DNA of 64,000 bases from a virus. The position numbers and the translations under genes are program-made. The first letter of the stretch is position 1, and every line of letters starts with the position of its first letter. The stretch lies in the IMG/VR virus record IMGVR_UViG_3300032084_001411, positions 1-64,000 of that record, one strand, 5' to 3'. The notes under the pieces were generated by a model. The model was given only the letters and a program-made list of their open reading frames with translations. It searched no databases and was not told the origin of the DNA. This document shows positions 33,598 through 42,812 of the stretch, one piece after another.

Positions 33598-35399
33598 TAT
33601 CTTTTCCCGCTTTCTTGTACTGAAGCTAATACTTCACCTAAACGAAAATCACCGTTAAAAGTATCACTAGTCACTGTATATTTCATATATCTACCTCTAG
33701 CCCTAGTAAATATTTGATTAGTTGTCGGGGTAAAAGAATAGTTCTTTGTGAAGATTTCAGTAGAATTAGGAAACTTCTTATAAGATAAATCAAAAGATAG
33801 CGGGCCAGAGAAAGTTCCATCCATAATAAAACGGTCTACAAACAACATTTGGTTACCTTCTTGAACTTTGAAAAACCCGGTAGTAATGTAAGAATTCATA
33901 TTACTGCCATCATCATTCTTCCCTGTCTCATGAGAATAAAGAGTACCTGTAATACTAAAAGCGTAAGGAGTATCGTAAACAAAAGCATCCTGCCAAGCAG
34001 TACGTTCCATTAAACCATCAGAAAAAACATTGTCTTTATAATTATAGATTATATACCTATTAATTTCAGTATTATCTTTATCAGGCAAGAAGAACCAAAT
34101 TTCATCGAACTCACGATTCCTACCTGCAAAACACTTTACTCGTTGTTCTGAGTTAAAATACCCGTCATTATTACTGTCAAAATAGAATAAATCCAGTGTA
34201 GAAGGTAGGATACGAACTACCCCATCATAAACACGAAGCCCCTCCTCACTCATCCAAAAGACCCGGCCATCAACTTCTACAACTGCTTTAGGGCTAACAA
34301 TACCAGAAGTATCGGAGACCAATGTAACTTCATACACAAGGTCATCATTACGGGGGCGCATTCTATATACCGCTTTATCTGTAAATACTAAAATCTCACC
34401 GTTACGGGTTTCTACCGCACTTATGATTCGTGTACCTTTAGTTAATCTAAACTCTCCAGCGATAGAACCTGCTACTGTAGCATCAAAATCTGTAAAATCT
34501 TCTCTATCAGACCAACGAATAAGCAAAGGGTCGAAAACACTAGATACAGTCTCTGTACCAAATAGAATACACTGCCTAAAGAACCCACTTACAATCATCC
34601 AATTAGATTGACTAGGCGCTGTAGCTACTACAGAAGCTCTGGTTCCTGTTCCTACAGATGTATCCCAAAAATATAATTTCCCGCCCGTTGGGAGAGCCAG
34701 TAAATCTTCCCCCCAGTTTTGAGTAGACCAAACACGAGCCTCTGAGGTTACTCCAGAAGTACGGGGTGAACCCCACGTACTCGTACCCCATGTACTTGTG
34801 CCCCAGCCCAGCCCTGCTGACCCAGAATCACAGAGACCAGATTCTAATAGGTATTCAATATCAAAACTACCGCCACCCGTACCAGTACCAGTAGCATTCG
34901 TCCCCGCATCGATAACATAGTTATCCGCATCAGTTACTTCAGTAACTTCATATTCCCCAGAAAAAGTGATGCCATTATAAGTTACATCGGCTGGGAAGTT
35001 AATAAAATCCCCAACTAAAGCACTGTGAAGCGTATCGTTTATAGAAACTTCGCTAGACCCGCTAGAGGTAGTCAAAGGGTCAACTAAAGATTCAGTATCT
35101 CGAATAGGAGTTATATCATAATATGTACCATCTTCTCGAATATATAAATGGTTATGCGTCCCTACTGCCATTAAAAGAGTAGCGTCCAACGTTTGCCACG
35201 TTTGGATAGAACGAGCGCACCCTACAATACTATTAGAAGAAATCTCAGAGGACCAACCCCCTAACTTCTGGGGTCGTCTTTCTCTGAACCGAACATGGTT
35301 ACAGTCAACATAAAAACTCTCCGATTCAACCGGAGTATAGTTCCGAACGATACCTGCTGGTATATCAACGGGTACTAATGTTGATTTCTTAGCTGTCAT
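33597..35399 (-). CDS. Tail nozzle/stabilisation protein (T7 gp12 / P22 gp10-like)
   Basis: 600 residues with beta-propeller-like repeats. Features typical of podovirus nozzle or packaged-DNA-stabilisation proteins are VDIPAGIVRNYTPVES at the start, an ILFGTETVSSVFDPLLIRWSDREDFTDF block, GEILVFTDKAVYRM and DEIWFFLPDKDN. A Gly/Thr/Trp-rich insert (WGTSTWGTSTWG) is repeated around residue 200. It would form the hexameric tube below the adaptor and close the packaged genome. Confidence 0.75.
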   Translation of the reverse strand: MTAKKSTLVPVDIPAGIVRNYTPVESESFYVDCNHVRFRERRPQKLGGWSSEISSNSIVGCARSIQTWQTLDATLLMAVGTHNHLYIREDGTYYDITPIRDTESLVDPLTTSSGSSEVSINDTLHSALVGDFINFPADVTYNGITFSGEYEVTEVTDADNYVIDAGTNATGTGTGGGSFDIEYLLESGLCDSGSAGLGWGTSTWGTSTWGSPRTSGVTSEARVWSTQNWGEDLLALPTGGKLYFWDTSVGTGTRASVVATAPSQSNWMIVSGFFRQCILFGTETVSSVFDPLLIRWSDREDFTDFDATVAGSIAGEFRLTKGTRIISAVETRNGEILVFTDKAVYRMRPRNDDLVYEVTLVSDTSGIVSPKAVVEVDGRVFWMSEEGLRVYDGVVRILPSTLDLFYFDSNNDGYFNSEQRVKCFAGRNREFDEIWFFLPDKDNTEINRYIIYNYKDNVFSDGLMERTAWQDAFVYDTPYAFSITGTLYSHETGKNDDGSNMNSYITTGFFKVQEGNQMLFVDRFIMDGTFSGPLSFDLSYKKFPNSTEIFTKNYSFTPTTNQIFTRARGRYMKYTVTSDTFNGDFRLGEVLASVQESGKR

Positions 35400-35400
35400 G

Positions 35401-36372
35401 TTACACTCCTGCGTAAATTATGAATTTAACGGCAATAAAAGGATGCATATTGTTGTGGGGGTCATCCCCACCAGTAGAGCCACTTTGAACAGAAGTTCCC
35501 GCCGCGTTCAATCGCGTTCCGGGGCCGCCAGTGACACTTGCAGCATCAAAACCGTGTGTGTGAGAAGGCATTTCGTCTTCAATTAGCGTATGTGTTTCAT
35601 ACCCACCTGTATCGGCTAATGAACGATTAGTTCCAGTTACATCCCCCTCTCCGGTAGTTCCTTGGCCTACACCAAGAGGAGACCTACCGTTAAAGTTAGG
35701 TACGTTAAATGTAGTAGACCCGTCTCCAGCACCGTAAGTTGTGCCGAGAGCAGAGAATAGAGCGCTGTATGTAGTGCGAGAAATAGCCGAACCATCACAA
35801 GCTACCCATAAAGATGGAGTAGATGATAACGCGGTCATTTTAATATCGCCAACGTCATGAGTAGAAATAGCCCCAACAGCAGCATCTACTTCTGACGTAC
35901 TGTACACATCAAGATTTGTACGGGCCGTTGAAGCACTAGCCACATCTGACAAATCGTTACTCGAATCTAGGAAAGGTAGAGACACCACTTGAGTCCCGTC
36001 ACAAAATAGTATAGATACTTTACCAGAGGCGAGTGTCAAAGTATCTCCGCTACCTGTACTTACAATAACAGAACTACTATCAGAAGTTTGATTGCTCACA
36101 AAGTATATTTTTGTAGCAGTAGGGATAGTCACAGTACGTGTCGTTCCCGGAGAACCCGTAAACTCTAAGATAGCGGCGCGAGATTCATCTGTTGAACCGT
36201 TATTGGTAGATAAAGTTACATTACCTGCAGTAACAGATATAGATGATTTAGCTGCTATAGCATCCTCAAGCAGTTCAAGGGTGTTAGCATTAAAAATATC
36301 ACCCCAAGTATTATTATTTTCACCTGTAGCTTGTTTCGCTAATCTCAATAAATCTGAATATGTAGTTGGCAA
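35401..36372 (-). CDS. Tail fibre protein with phage collar domain
   Basis: 323 residues. The N-terminus (YSDLLRLAKQATGENNNTWG) resembles virion-attachment segments. The C-terminal half is a classic phage tail collar domain: VGDIKMTALSSTPSLWVACDG, TTYGAGDGSTTFNVPNFNGR, then a tip ending DEMPSHTHGF and MHPFIAVKFIIYAG. Such proteins sit at fibre tips and can be adhesins. It starts 1 base from the nozzle gene. Confidence 0.85.
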   Translation of the reverse strand: MPTTYSDLLRLAKQATGENNNTWGDIFNANTLELLEDAIAAKSSISVTAGNVTLSTNNGSTDESRAAILEFTGSPGTTRTVTIPTATKIYFVSNQTSDSSSVIVSTGSGDTLTLASGKVSILFCDGTQVVSLPFLDSSNDLSDVASASTARTNLDVYSTSEVDAAVGAISTHDVGDIKMTALSSTPSLWVACDGSAISRTTYSALFSALGTTYGAGDGSTTFNVPNFNGRSPLGVGQGTTGEGDVTGTNRSLADTGGYETHTLIEDEMPSHTHGFDAASVTGGPGTRLNAAGTSVQSGSTGGDDPHNNMHPFIAVKFIIYAGV

Positions 36373-36383
36373 TTTAGCTCTCC

Positions 36384-37043
36384 TTACCCTTTAACGTTCA
36401 GGCCACCTTCGGGGTTGTATACGTGGGCGTTATCATCTCTACGAGACCGCACACCTTCAATATTAGTAGATTGTAGGGCCTCTGCGAGTTTATTTTCCCA
36501 TTCTGCTTTAAATTCTGTATCTCTCATCCATTCTGCTGCTGCGCTTAAAGACGCATATAGTAAAAGGTCTGGAAACTTTGTTATAAAAACATTAGTCTCA
36601 TTACCTGTACTTAAAACATCTGGTTGAGCCTCATAATCAATAGTAACATTATAGGCTCCATCAGAGGTCGGGGCAATCGCCCATGTAGAATCATCTTTAT
36701 TAGCATAGTATTTAGGCTCATCTGTATCTATTGTACTGGGCCAATAATCTTTAACAAAAGACTCACTTTTTAAAATTAATCTTTTCAACTCATTATTCAC
36801 TGTAATATAAACATTATGAGAAACCCGTAAATCGGTAGGTTTAGTCAAGGTCTTCGCATTTGTGGTTAACGCTTTGGAAGTATCTTCTTTAGAAAAATCA
36901 TGGTCAACTAAACGAAATAGCCTTTCTTCTGCTAGATATATAGCAGTAGGAATATAATCAATAAATTCTTGAGAATCATCTTCAGCAATTTCTTGGATAA
37001 TAGTTTTTAAATTTGAGAACGATGTAGGTAATGTAGTCGCCAT
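36384..37043 (-). CDS. Putative virion adaptor-like protein
   Basis: 219 residues with a helical N-terminus (NLKTIIQEIAEDDSQEFIDY) and a C-terminal helix set (FPDLLLYASLSAAAEWMRDTEFKAEWENKL) similar to phage adaptor proteins. A second adaptor-type gene is at 39163-39846, so this may connect fibre or nozzle parts instead. Assignment is from pattern and position. Confidence 0.55.
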   Translation of the reverse strand: MATTLPTSFSNLKTIIQEIAEDDSQEFIDYIPTAIYLAEERLFRLVDHDFSKEDTSKALTTNAKTLTKPTDLRVSHNVYITVNNELKRLILKSESFVKDYWPSTIDTDEPKYYANKDDSTWAIAPTSDGAYNVTIDYEAQPDVLSTGNETNVFITKFPDLLLYASLSAAAEWMRDTEFKAEWENKLAEALQSTNIEGVRSRRDDNAHVYNPEGGLNVKG

Positions 37044-37049
37044 TATATC

Positions 37050-38813
37050 TTATGCCCCCTCATAAATAATATTCATTTCACCGCCATCAAAAGTATCGGT
37101 TGTTACAAGTGAAAGTCTATCTAATGTTCCTGTAAGTGTTTTTTCACCAGCCACAACACTTGTTCTTGTGGAATCAGACTGGCCAAACCACCCTGTACAC
37201 GTCCATTTATCTGCGGAAGTATCAAGGCGCTCTAGAACCATGCGCCCGTAAATAACATCTGCCGCTACAATACTGTCAAACAAATCAAAACCGGAAGAAA
37301 GATTGCCCCCTCCTGTACCGGAACCACCAGCATTACCTGTCACAGAACCGAGATACCCACTTGTTTCCAATCCACCACTATCGCCTATTTGTACTCGTAT
37401 AGCCGCCGTTCCATTCGCTGAAACAGCGCTTAAGATGATAGTGATTTTATTTGTACCGGAGGGAATAGATGTGAAGTTGATGCTAGAACCAGAAGTAGTA
37501 GCTTGTTTCGTAGCGTATGTTCCGGTTGCTTGGTTTTGGAATGTCGGGAGAGCACCTGCCCCATTAGAGGTAAGTACTTGCCCACTAGTGCCTACAGACG
37601 CAACAGATTGTTGAGCCGCTGTTGTAGTTGTGCCTCCACATATAACTGCGTAAGCAGTATGGGAAGAACGTCCTGAACCACCATTATCAACTGCTAAATC
37701 AGTTCCAGACCAATCATCATTATTGATAGTATTTTGCGTAGATATAGAGCCGAGGCCCAAGTTAGTTCTTGCTGTAGCTGCATCACTGGCTCCGGTCCCG
37801 CCATGTACAACTGCCAAATCAGTCCCGGACCAGTCACCATTATTAATAGTGTCTTGAACAGCCATATCTCCAAGACCCAAATTACTACGAGCAGTTGCAG
37901 TATTAGCTGCGCCTGTACCGCCATTCGTAATAGATAGAACAGTTCCTGACCAGTCACCGTTATTAATAGTATTTTGAATAGCTAAGGCCCCAAGCCCTAA
38001 ATTTGAACGAGCAGTAGTCGCATCACTGGCCCCCGTACCGCCATTCGCAACTGCTAAATCAGTTCCAGACCAATTACTGTCGTTTATCGTACTTAAAGTA
38101 GACAAAGACCCTAGACCTAAAGTAGTCCTTTGGGCAGAGGCGCTCGCATCATCAAGTAGCGCACGACCAGCAGCGGTACATGAAATTTCTTCTACAGTTC
38201 CCGCCCCAGCAGTAGAACGGCCCAAAATAACATCTGTCCCGGTTGTATCTTGCATCTTATCATAAGTAACTGCATCAGAATCAATAGTCCAAACCGAACC
38301 AGAACCAGAAGTAACAATATCACCTTTATCCCCGTCAGGAATAGAGGCTCCGCCAGTAGCTGCAATATAAGCAACAATACTTTCAGCAGAGGCCACATTA
38401 GTAGCGGTAGCGCTAACCATAGTATCGTCATCAATAAACGTTAACCCGCTAAAAGTATCTAAATTAACGTTATATGCTTGAACAGAGGAACCTATATCCC
38501 CGTTCAATAAAATAGTTCCACTAGCATCAGGAATCGTTAATGTGCGTGTTGTACCTGTAGTAATACCGGAAAGTTGGAAATTAAGTTCTTTTGTATCATC
38601 AACTTCATCTTGAAGAGCAAAAGTACTGTCTGGTATAGTAATTGAACCGCCAGTAATAGAAACTGAATCGGCATCCTGTGTAGCAATAGTGCCAAGAGTA
38701 TCGGTAATAATTTCAGATATAGGGACTTGATAAAGCGCCCCACCAATATTAACGATAGCTTTATGCGAGCTACTTACTTCATTTGATGTGGGTAAATCAT
38801 TAGGTGCGGTCAT
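37050..38813 (-). CDS. Tail fibre protein with 40-residue repeats
   Basis: 587 residues. Residues about 231-384 contain four copies of a 40-residue unit with [19 protein letters not shown] and TARSNLGLG, a motif common in trimeric phage tail fibres. The C-terminus is a beta-rich tip ([20 protein letters not shown]). It probably forms the shaft and tip of a receptor-binding fibre. The stop overlaps the next gene's ATG region closely. Confidence 0.8.
   Translation of the reverse strand: MTAPNDLPTSNEVSSSHKAIVNIGGALYQVPISEIITDTLGTIATQDADSVSITGGSITIPDSTFALQDEVDDTKELNFQLSGITTGTTRTLTIPDASGTILLNGDIGSSVQAYNVNLDTFSGLTFIDDDTMVSATATNVASAESIVAYIAATGGASIPDGDKGDIVTSGSGSVWTIDSDAVTYDKMQDTTGTDVILGRSTAGAGTVEEISCTAAGRALLDDASASAQRTTLGLGSLSTLSTINDSNWSGTDLAVANGGTGASDATTARSNLGLGALAIQNTINNGDWSGTVLSITNGGTGAANTATARSNLGLGDMAVQDTINNGDWSGTDLAVVHGGTGASDAATARTNLGLGSISTQNTINNDDWSGTDLAVDNGGSGRSSHTAYAVICGGTTTTAAQQSVASVGTSGQVLTSNGAGALPTFQNQATGTYATKQATTSGSSINFTSIPSGTNKITIILSAVSANGTAAIRVQIGDSGGLETSGYLGSVTGNAGGSGTGGGNLSSGFDLFDSIVAADVIYGRMVLERLDTSADKWTCTGWFGQSDSTRTSVVAGEKTLTGTLDRLSLVTTDTFDGGEMNIIYEGA
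37662..38123 (-). repeat. Four 120-bp in-frame repeats in the fibre gene
   Basis: Units of 120 bases encode the 40-residue NGGTGA...NLGLG motif. Three are near complete and the last diverges. They are a likely place for length variation by recombination. Confidence 0.8.
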
Positions 38814-39163
38814 TAACTAATCTCCAACGCATTTTGTTCTAAATTATCCGTATGTAGTTTATCTGCAGTAGTAGTACCACTAATCTCTAAATAGAGACTT
38901 AGTACAGTAGATACAGCGCCAGAAGGAACATCTCGGCCATTCTGCAGCTTCTGAGGCTCTGCAGGAACCAAGGGGTCTTTATAAGCTTCTGTTAAGTTCC
39001 ATTTACCATCATCTTCTGATTTATGAATCCAACGGCCTGTTCCTTGTTCAAGTTTCATTTGAGAATAACGATAAGGCATACCTGAACGGTCACTAAAACC
39101 AGTAACCCCTTTAGGACTAGCCCATTTTTTACGACCTAAAATTCTACCTCTTTTTATTCTCAT
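38813..39163 (-). CDS. Hypothetical tail-region protein
   Basis: 116 residues from the ATG at 39163, which overlaps the adaptor stop. It starts with a basic stretch ([18 protein letters not shown]) and contains [18 protein letters not shown], a pattern I associate with podovirus genes next to the adaptor. Function is unknown; it may be a small connector component. Confidence 0.6.
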   Translation of the reverse strand: MRIKRGRILGRKKWASPKGVTGFSDRSGMPYRYSQMKLEQGTGRWIHKSEDDGKWNLTEAYKDPLVPAEPQKLQNGRDVPSGAVSTVLSLYLEISGTTTADKLHTDNLEQNALEIS

Positions 39164-39846
39164 TATCCACTCACATCTGGATAGACCCAAAAATCTACCC
39201 GCTCTCTATCTTCCAAAAATGCTCTATCTAATCGCATTTCATATTCTTCATAAATTCTTTGTACTTTATCTGCTTCAATGCCTTCTTTCTTAAAAGACAT
39301 GAAGTAGGCCAGCCCCATTGATAAGGCTGGAAGGTATCTATAATTTACATCTGCCAATTGATAAGATTTAGTAATATCTTTATGTCTACGCATTCCCCAA
39401 TATTCTAAAGTCCCTGCCGCTGCACTGGAATCCGGGACGGGCCAAATAGATAGTTTTGCCGGAGAAGTAGTTCTATCAAAAGCATAAGTAGTAGGACTAC
39501 CTTCAGTAGTTTTAGTGGGTATGTTAAAGTAGTCGAAAAGAGAAGTGGGTAAGAGTTGGATTTCCACGTTATCGGAAGTTTTAAAATTAACGTCTAAAAC
39601 CCCAATAATATCTGAATCTAGAGTATAATCAGCTTGGTCTTCTACTAAAGTAACAGAGTTCTTCTCTAAATGGGCTAAAGGGTACTCACGATTAACTAAA
39701 TCAATTAGCAATAAGTTAAGAGAACGTCTCGCCGAGCGCATATCGTAGCCATTAGTATACTCGCCTTTCAAAATATCAAAAGCTTCTTCTAATATCTCAT
39801 CAACTGGTAAATTGAAACTAGTTGTACTAGCTAATGCCTCTGGCAC
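39163..39846 (-). CDS. Head-to-tail adaptor (P22 gp4 / T7 gp11-like)
   Basis: 227 residues. The helical N-terminus (DEILEEAFDILKGEYTNG) and DMRSARRSLNLLLIDLVNREYP are followed by beta strands and a C-terminal helix pair (YRYLPALSMGLAYFMSFKKEG, KVQRIYEEYEMRLDRAFLEDRER). This matches the podovirus adaptor or tail-tube A layout. It would dock below the portal and hold the nozzle. A promoter-like element precedes it. Confidence 0.7.
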   Translation of the reverse strand: MPEALASTTSFNLPVDEILEEAFDILKGEYTNGYDMRSARRSLNLLLIDLVNREYPLAHLEKNSVTLVEDQADYTLDSDIIGVLDVNFKTSDNVEIQLLPTSLFDYFNIPTKTTEGSPTTYAFDRTTSPAKLSIWPVPDSSAAAGTLEYWGMRRHKDITKSYQLADVNYRYLPALSMGLAYFMSFKKEGIEADKVQRIYEEYEMRLDRAFLEDRERVDFWVYPDVSG

Positions 39847-39866
39847 GATAATTCTCCTTAACGTGT

Positions 39867-39875
39867 ATTATACCA
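39867..39875 (-). promoter_or_regulatory. Extended -10 promoter TGGTATAAT
   Basis: TGGTATAAT on the minus strand, about 20 bases before the adaptor gene, is identical to the element at 22807-22815. No convincing -35 box is seen. Confidence 0.5.
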
Positions 39876-39900
39876 TAGAGTTAAATGGGGCAGAAAGCTA

Positions 39901-41481
39901 CTAAGCTGTTATAAATCCGTAGCTTGTTAAAGGGCTAGGCGCTATGGTTACCCAAGTCGCACCTTTTCTATCCCCAAATATCCGCGCTCCCGGTGGGTCA
40001 AGATGTAGCCCATCCCCGGTAACATAGCTCTCACCTAAGTCATCCAAGCTCGTTACTCCGATATTCGAAAGCCTGTTTGGTGTATCGTTGATAACCCCGT
40101 TGATTGTGTCGCTATTCACGCTGTCATTGTCAAAGAACCCGCCAAGCGTTCCAAGCTCAATCGGAGTGCTTGCCGTTGTGCCGTTCAACCCTGCCCCCCT
40201 GAACGCAGCAAAAAGCGCATCAAGAGCGGTTTCATATGCAGCCTCGCTTGTCCCGTCCGAAGCATCCGCATAGCCCTGATGCCAGCTTATTAGCGCTTGC
40301 TGATAATGCGGTAAAAGCGCCTTCATTGCGTTTGAGCGGGTAAAGAAATCATCATAAATCGGGTCAGTTGCTACCCAGTAATCCCGCAAGCCTGTACTAT
40401 CTACCAAGCCCGAACCGCCCTTTGCTCCGGGCTGCACAACAATCCTGATACGGTCTGCGTATAAAGGATTATCCAGATACGCAAGATACGCCTTACAGGC
40501 ATTCAGGTGCGGCCCTACATCATCATTTGCCGATTTGTCCCAGTGGTCAAAAGTTTGACACCCAAGGATAATTTCGCCATCATCACCGCCACGGCCATAT
40601 TGTAAAATACGGAAATCATGCTCATCTGCCCCGCTTCCGGTCCCATATTCAGGGTCATTCGGAAATTGTGCGTTTACCGTGTTCCCCTGTTCCTGAGACT
40701 GCCCGCCGCTATCTATCACAACAAAGATAAGGTCACGCCGCCATTGCCGCTCATAATAGCGCTGTAGCTGCAATCGCTCCGTTTCGCTTAAAATCTTCTC
40801 ATAACCTAAAATCGTTCCGATAGGGATGTTATTGCAAAAATCCGTTGTGGCCCCGTTATTATCCCGCGCAAAGAACAGCAAAGGATTATCACAGTCCGCA
40901 GTGGGGATTGTGTATGATGCTGATGTCAACGTTAAGGCAGAGCCGTTCAGGTAAGCCGTGAGTGTCCCGGTGCTATTTTCCCAAGAAACCACAAGAAAAT
41001 AATATGTGCTTGTTGATAGAACAGCGCTGCTTGTGGACGGGAAAGCATCACCAGCGCCGAAAAGGATTGTTCCGTCATTCCGCAAGCTTATATACATTCG
41101 CCGCCCTGTAGCGTCCTGAGCGCCGAAAAGAGCGTCCGTTCCCAAAGTGGCGGGCGTTTCAAAGCAGAATACCCACGTATAATCTTTTTGGTATTCGTTC
41201 ACGATTGTTGAACTCATCGCCTTTGTGGATGCGGTGTTGTAAAAACAATGGCGAAAATTCGAGAACTTTGGCGCATGACCTACACCGTTCCCGCTGGATA
41301 TCTCCGTAAGATTATTCCCTTGCCCGGATTGGTCAGGAACAGCGGAGCAAAAACGTGATGCTCCAGCCGCCGCAATTTCATACGTCAAATCAAATGTTTT
41401 CGTAACCGGGGAAGTGGATAGCGTTGTATAGGCTTGTGGGTCATACTCCGCAATAAGATTAGATATATCAGAGGGTATCAT
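39901..41481 (-). CDS. Virion-associated SGNH hydrolase (carbohydrate esterase-like) with lectin-like domain
   Basis: 526 residues from the ATG at 41481. Residues about 60-220 look like a concanavalin/LamG-type sandwich (YTWVFCFETPATLGTDALFG, GTLTAYLNGSALTL). The C-terminal part is an SGNH esterase of the sialate-O-acetylesterase type: VVIDSGGQSQEQGN (nucleophile Ser and GQSQ), SWHQGYADASDG, and GDGLHLDPPGARI (Asp-x-x-His). It probably deacetylates host surface polysaccharide. The DNA is visibly more GC-rich than its surroundings. Confidence 0.75.
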   Translation of the reverse strand: MIPSDISNLIAEYDPQAYTTLSTSPVTKTFDLTYEIAAAGASRFCSAVPDQSGQGNNLTEISSGNGVGHAPKFSNFRHCFYNTASTKAMSSTIVNEYQKDYTWVFCFETPATLGTDALFGAQDATGRRMYISLRNDGTILFGAGDAFPSTSSAVLSTSTYYFLVVSWENSTGTLTAYLNGSALTLTSASYTIPTADCDNPLLFFARDNNGATTDFCNNIPIGTILGYEKILSETERLQLQRYYERQWRRDLIFVVIDSGGQSQEQGNTVNAQFPNDPEYGTGSGADEHDFRILQYGRGGDDGEIILGCQTFDHWDKSANDDVGPHLNACKAYLAYLDNPLYADRIRIVVQPGAKGGSGLVDSTGLRDYWVATDPIYDDFFTRSNAMKALLPHYQQALISWHQGYADASDGTSEAAYETALDALFAAFRGAGLNGTTASTPIELGTLGGFFDNDSVNSDTINGVINDTPNRLSNIGVTSLDDLGESYVTGDGLHLDPPGARIFGDRKGATWVTIAPSPLTSYGFITA

Positions 41482-41485
41482 ATTA

Positions 41486-42337
41486 TTACGTCCAAAACAC
41501 CTCAATCGCATCAACAAGGTTCTGCAATTGAACGGCGCTAGGAGCAAGCGGCGCGGCAACAAAGGCGTGAACCTCTATATTAGCATAAGTAGTGTTTGAG
41601 CGGCCAAGCTTCATTGTTCCATCTGCCGCCCGCATATCAACGCCGCCAAGAGAACGCGCTGAACCGTCCGTTGTGAAGGTTGCCGCACTAACAATATTTG
41701 AATACGGCCTAAAGGATTGTGATGCTAAAAGTACGCCAATTTGATAATCAACGCCCGTACTGTATGCCGCCGTGTTATCCCTTAAATCCGTTCCCGCGTC
41801 CGTTCCTGTGATTGTTGAGCGAAATTTATTCCCCGTACTTGAACGCTGTATCATGTCGAAAGAATTTGTTGTCGCGTCCTTATCGGACATAAGACCGTCA
41901 TTCGATGTGAATGCTACGTGATTGCAAAACAGTATCCAAAACCCATCCGGCGTCTGTATATTTGTATACCCGCTATCGATACTTTGGTTTGTTCCGTTGA
42001 GCGTATAACCACTAGCTTGTGCAAATGTCGGGCTGTTTGCTGGGGTTGCCGTGGTGTTCCCTGTTACGTCTGGAATCGTAGCGCCACCCGCAGTTAAACC
42101 CCGGTAAAGCTGTATAGTTCCCCCCGCCGCCTTGATATCGGCAAAAGCATTTGAGCTTGTGAAAGATACCGCCTTGAGAGCTTGCAATAAACTATCTGCA
42201 TTAGCGCTTGGTGCGCTCGCTCCAGCATCAATCCAAGCTTGTGCATCTGCATCTATACTACCACCGCCTTCTGCGGTGTACATAGATTCCTGCATACTAT
42301 TTAAAAAACTGTCAATAGCGGAAGAGGCTACACTCAT
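41486..42337 (-). CDS. Receptor-binding-type protein with LamG/ConA-like domain
   Basis: 283 residues. The N-terminal 70 are helical (IDSFLNSMQESMYTAEGGG, PSANADSLLQALKAVSF). The rest looks like a lectin-like beta sandwich (YTLNGTNQSIDSGYTNIQTP, DGFWILFCNHVAF, GTMKLGRSNTTYANIEVHAF). It shares the higher GC content with the esterase gene next door, so the two probably moved in together as a host-recognition cassette. No enzymatic motif is seen. Confidence 0.65.
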   Translation of the reverse strand: MSVASSAIDSFLNSMQESMYTAEGGGSIDADAQAWIDAGASAPSANADSLLQALKAVSFTSSNAFADIKAAGGTIQLYRGLTAGGATIPDVTGNTTATPANSPTFAQASGYTLNGTNQSIDSGYTNIQTPDGFWILFCNHVAFTSNDGLMSDKDATTNSFDMIQRSSTGNKFRSTITGTDAGTDLRDNTAAYSTGVDYQIGVLLASQSFRPYSNIVSAATFTTDGSARSLGGVDMRAADGTMKLGRSNTTYANIEVHAFVAAPLAPSAVQLQNLVDAIEVFWT

Positions 42338-42349
42338 GAATAACCCCTT

Positions 42350-42679
42350 CTAAATTTGACCTTGAACTTTGGCTGTCCCGTTTGTGCCTGTCTTAGTTAC
42401 TCGAACAAATGTGAAAGAGCCTAGAAGTGCATCATTTTCATCAGTATTTCCAGTATAAGATTTAATTACAGTAATGTCTTCTGCTGCTACAGTACCGAGG
42501 TCTGTAGCATCTTTAGCTTCAATAGTTGTACCTTCGATATCAACTGTATCGGAAGCATTCATATTAACTTGAATTGTTCGGTTTTGGTCACCTCCAGCGT
42601 ACTTAGTGTAGAGAGGAATCCAATTACCACTTCCAGCCGCCGAATCATTATAAAGGACTACGTGTCTTTTTATGCTCAT
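42350..42679 (-). CDS. Small structural protein
   Basis: 109 residues, beta-rich (RHVVLYNDSAAGSGNWIPLY, FTFVRVTKTGTNGTAKVQG). It follows a terminator and a promoter-like element after the capsid gene, so it may be independently transcribed. It could be a decoration or small head-completion protein. Confidence 0.6.
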   Translation of the reverse strand: MSIKRHVVLYNDSAAGSGNWIPLYTKYAGGDQNRTIQVNMNASDTVDIEGTTIEAKDATDLGTVAAEDITVIKSYTGNTDENDALLGSFTFVRVTKTGTNGTAKVQGQI

Positions 42680-42722
42680 TATTTTACCTTTTTTGGAGCC
42701 TTAAAGTTTTTGATTGTTACTA

Positions 42723-42731
42723 ATTATATCA
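42723..42731 (-). promoter_or_regulatory. Extended -10 promoter TGATATAAT
   Basis: TGATATAAT on the minus strand lies between the capsid terminator (42749-42772) and the gene that starts at 42679. It matches the TGnTATAAT pattern at 22807 and 39867. Confidence 0.5.
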
Positions 42732-42748
42732 CATAGAAGAGAAAACAA

Positions 42749-42772
42749 GAAAGCCCCGCTAGGGGGCTTTCT
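42749..42772 (-). terminator. Rho-independent terminator after the capsid gene
   Basis: AGAAAGCCCC and GGGGCTTTCT form a perfect 10-bp stem with a 4-base loop. On the minus strand it is followed by TTGTTTTC, so it terminates transcription leaving the major capsid gene. Confidence 0.85.
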
Positions 42773-42812
42773 GCTTAGTGTCAAGTGAGGAACAACACCA
42801 AAATCTTAGTTA

